NCBI GenBank assembly: GCA_017744755.1
Contig: JAGIAU010000030.1
Coordinates: 1-14,072 of the forward strand
DNA: 14,072 bases
From: Microbacteriaceae bacterium
GTDB lineage: Bacteria > Actinomycetota > Actinomycetes > Actinomycetales > Microbacteriaceae
Direction: 5' to 3'
Shown here: one piece after another, positions 12,386-14,072 of the stretch
Numbering within the stretch: position 1 is the stretch's first letter
Layout of the letters: each line of letters begins with the position of its first letter
Notes under the pieces: generated by a model
The model's input: only the letters and a program-made list of their open reading frames with translations
Databases searched by the model: none
Told to the model about the DNA's origin: nothing
Made by a program: the position numbers and the translations under genes

Positions 12386-12389
<4 letters not shown>
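11574..12389 (-). CDS. DrrB-like ABC-2 type transporter permease
   Basis: 271 residues, six predicted membrane segments; the permease half of an ABC-2 exporter. The N-terminus is cytoplasmic (residues about 1-45), followed by FDVVLQPIIFTPMFAFIFGG. The cytoplasmic loop LREDMEKGVFDRFRTMPIAR is characteristic of the DrrB (daunorubicin resistance) group and couples to the ATPase. Further stretches include GIGLMILFPLTFLSNAYVPI and the WNPISHLVTATREL segment near the C-terminus, both typical of the family. The ATG at 12389 overlaps the ATPase stop as ATGA, so the two are translationally coupled in one operon. The exported substrate is unknown; drugs, lipids or glycolipids are possible for this group. 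Confidence 0.93.
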
Positions 12390-13387
<998 letters not shown>

Positions 13388-13422
13388 GGGTCCGCCTTTC
13401 TGTGGTGGATTCTTCGTCTGAG

Positions 13423-13451
13423 ATAGTAGTTGATCTGATTGAGTACTGCAA
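13423..13451 (-). promoter_or_regulatory. sigma70-type promoter of the drrAB-like operon
   Basis: On the minus strand, TTGCAG (13451-13446) and TACTAT (13428-13423) are separated by exactly 17 bases, giving a near-consensus housekeeping promoter. Transcription would start near 13416, leaving a leader of roughly 30 bases with an AAAGG Shine-Dalgarno-like site. The surrounding 50 bases are distinctly AT-rich for this genome. Confidence 0.72.
13425..13447. promoter_or_regulatory. palindromic operator candidate over the ABC promoter
   Basis: A 23-base interrupted palindrome (AGTA.T..ATC.GAT..A.TACT, 8 of 11 positions paired) spans the whole spacer and most of the -10 box. Such a site fits repression by a dimeric TetR-, PadR- or MarR-type regulator, common for DrrAB exporters. 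No regulator gene is in the window, so the identity is unknown. Confidence 0.55.
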
Positions 13452-13533
13452 TGAATCGAGCACGTTTCCGGTACGCCGGATCCCGTCGGCGCCCGCCCGG
13501 GGCGTCGGCAGAACGTCCTGAACGCGCGCCCGG

Positions 13534-14072
13534 CTACTCGGCCGGCGGCCCCTCGAGCGCCGCCACGAGCGCCGCCCGGTCGAAGCCCGCCATCGCGAGG
13601 GCGCGGGGCACGGTGCCGAGCTCGGCGGCGAGGATGCCGAGCGCGAAGTCGGTCTCGGTGACGCGCTGCGCACGGCCGCGCCGCGCCCGTGCCCGCCGCA
13701 CGGCGCGCTCCCAGGTCTCCTTCGCGCCCGCGGTGAACCGCGGACCGCCGATCCGCTGCCGCGGCGCGGCGCGGAGCCGCTCGACGGCGGGCACCAGGAC
13801 GCCGACCGCGGCGAGGGTCTGCGCGCGCTCGTTCCGCAGCGCCTCGGTGAACGACTCGTAGGTCAGGCCCAGCTCGCCGAGGGTCGCCGTGACGCGGCTC
13901 GTCCGGTTGAAGAGGATCGCGAGGAGGATGTGCTCCGCCTCGACGACGGAGAGGCCGCGGTTCGTCGACTCCATCATCGCGACGCCGAGCATCGGGCGGA
14001 AGTCGGCGCGGAACGCCTGCTCCTCGAAGGGGGTCGCGCCGCTCGTGATCCGCGCGGCGTTCTCGCTGGCAC
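13534..14072 (-). CDS. Clp N-terminal-domain (Clp_N) protein, 5' end outside window
   Basis: At least 178 residues are visible; the frame is open to the right edge, so the start is not in view. An internal ATG at 13992 is possible but would cut off the clearly family-like ATPFEEQAFRADFRPML stretch. Two Clp_N-type repeats are recognisable. The first contains NRGLSVVEAEHILLAILFN and GELGLTYESF; the second FTAGAKETWERAVRRA, then VTETDFALGILAAE and LAMAGFDRAALVAAL. These repeats in ClpA/ClpC bind adaptors and substrates; no AAA+ ATPase domain follows before the stop, so this is a stand-alone Clp_N protein, a type common in Actinobacteria, often beside a DNA-binding regulator. It lies on the same strand as and upstream of the ABC operon, but that operon has its own promoter in the 146-base gap. 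Confidence 0.85.
   Translation of the reverse strand, partial: ASENAARITSGATPFEEQAFRADFRPMLGVAMMESTNRGLSVVEAEHILLAILFNRTSRVTATLGELGLTYESFTEALRNERAQTLAAVGVLVPAVERLRAAPRQRIGGPRFTAGAKETWERAVRRARARRGRAQRVTETDFALGILAAELGTVPRALAMAGFDRAALVAALEGPPAE

Overview
The window is high-GC DNA with GTG starts, very tight gene packing and mostly leaderless promoters. It reads as an actinobacterial chromosome. The gene order (resB, ccsB, menC, menB, menE, menA, DUF4229, PLDc_N, menD) and the protein sequences point to Microbacteriaceae or a close relative; this is judged from family knowledge, not from a search.

Layout. (1) 1-3499, cytochrome c maturation (System II): the C-terminal part of ResB and a complete CcsB. 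A PLP-dependent class V aminotransferase-fold gene sits between them and is bracketed by two unrelated palindromic repeats. (2) 3577-10506, menaquinone biosynthesis: menC (minus), a small three-TM membrane protein, menB, menE, menA, DUF4229 (minus), a PLDc_N-type membrane protein and menD. menF, menH and the methyltransferase are not in the window. ResB/CcsB make c-type cytochromes and the Men enzymes make the quinone that feeds them, so this is a respiratory-chain assembly locus. (3) 10718-11536, a PPK2-family polyphosphate kinase behind two copies of a 59-bp palindrome. (4) 11574-13387, a DrrAB-type ABC exporter operon (minus) with a conventional -35/-10 promoter overlapped by a palindromic operator candidate. 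(5) 13534 to the right edge, a Clp N-terminal-domain protein, also minus, with its start outside the window.

The unusual feature is a population of palindromic repeats. One family (half-unit CCCTTCGACTCG...CTCAGGGA) lies INSIDE the reading frames of menB, menC, menD and menE, in frame and without stops. It supplies peptides such as PFDSPAARSGSQ and SLSERSESKG at variable loops, a linker or a terminus while catalytic motifs stay intact. No other gene in the window carries it. A second palindromic element forms the C-terminus of MenC. Two further families are intergenic, and all the intergenic elements lie at 3' ends of genes.

Nine genes have a TANNNT-like -10 box only 6-8 nt before the start codon, so leaderless transcription looks like the rule here. 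No tRNA, rRNA, CRISPR array or insertion sequence was seen. No gene-free stretch exceeds 300 bases; the longest are 10507-10717 and 1120-1306, both occupied by repeats.
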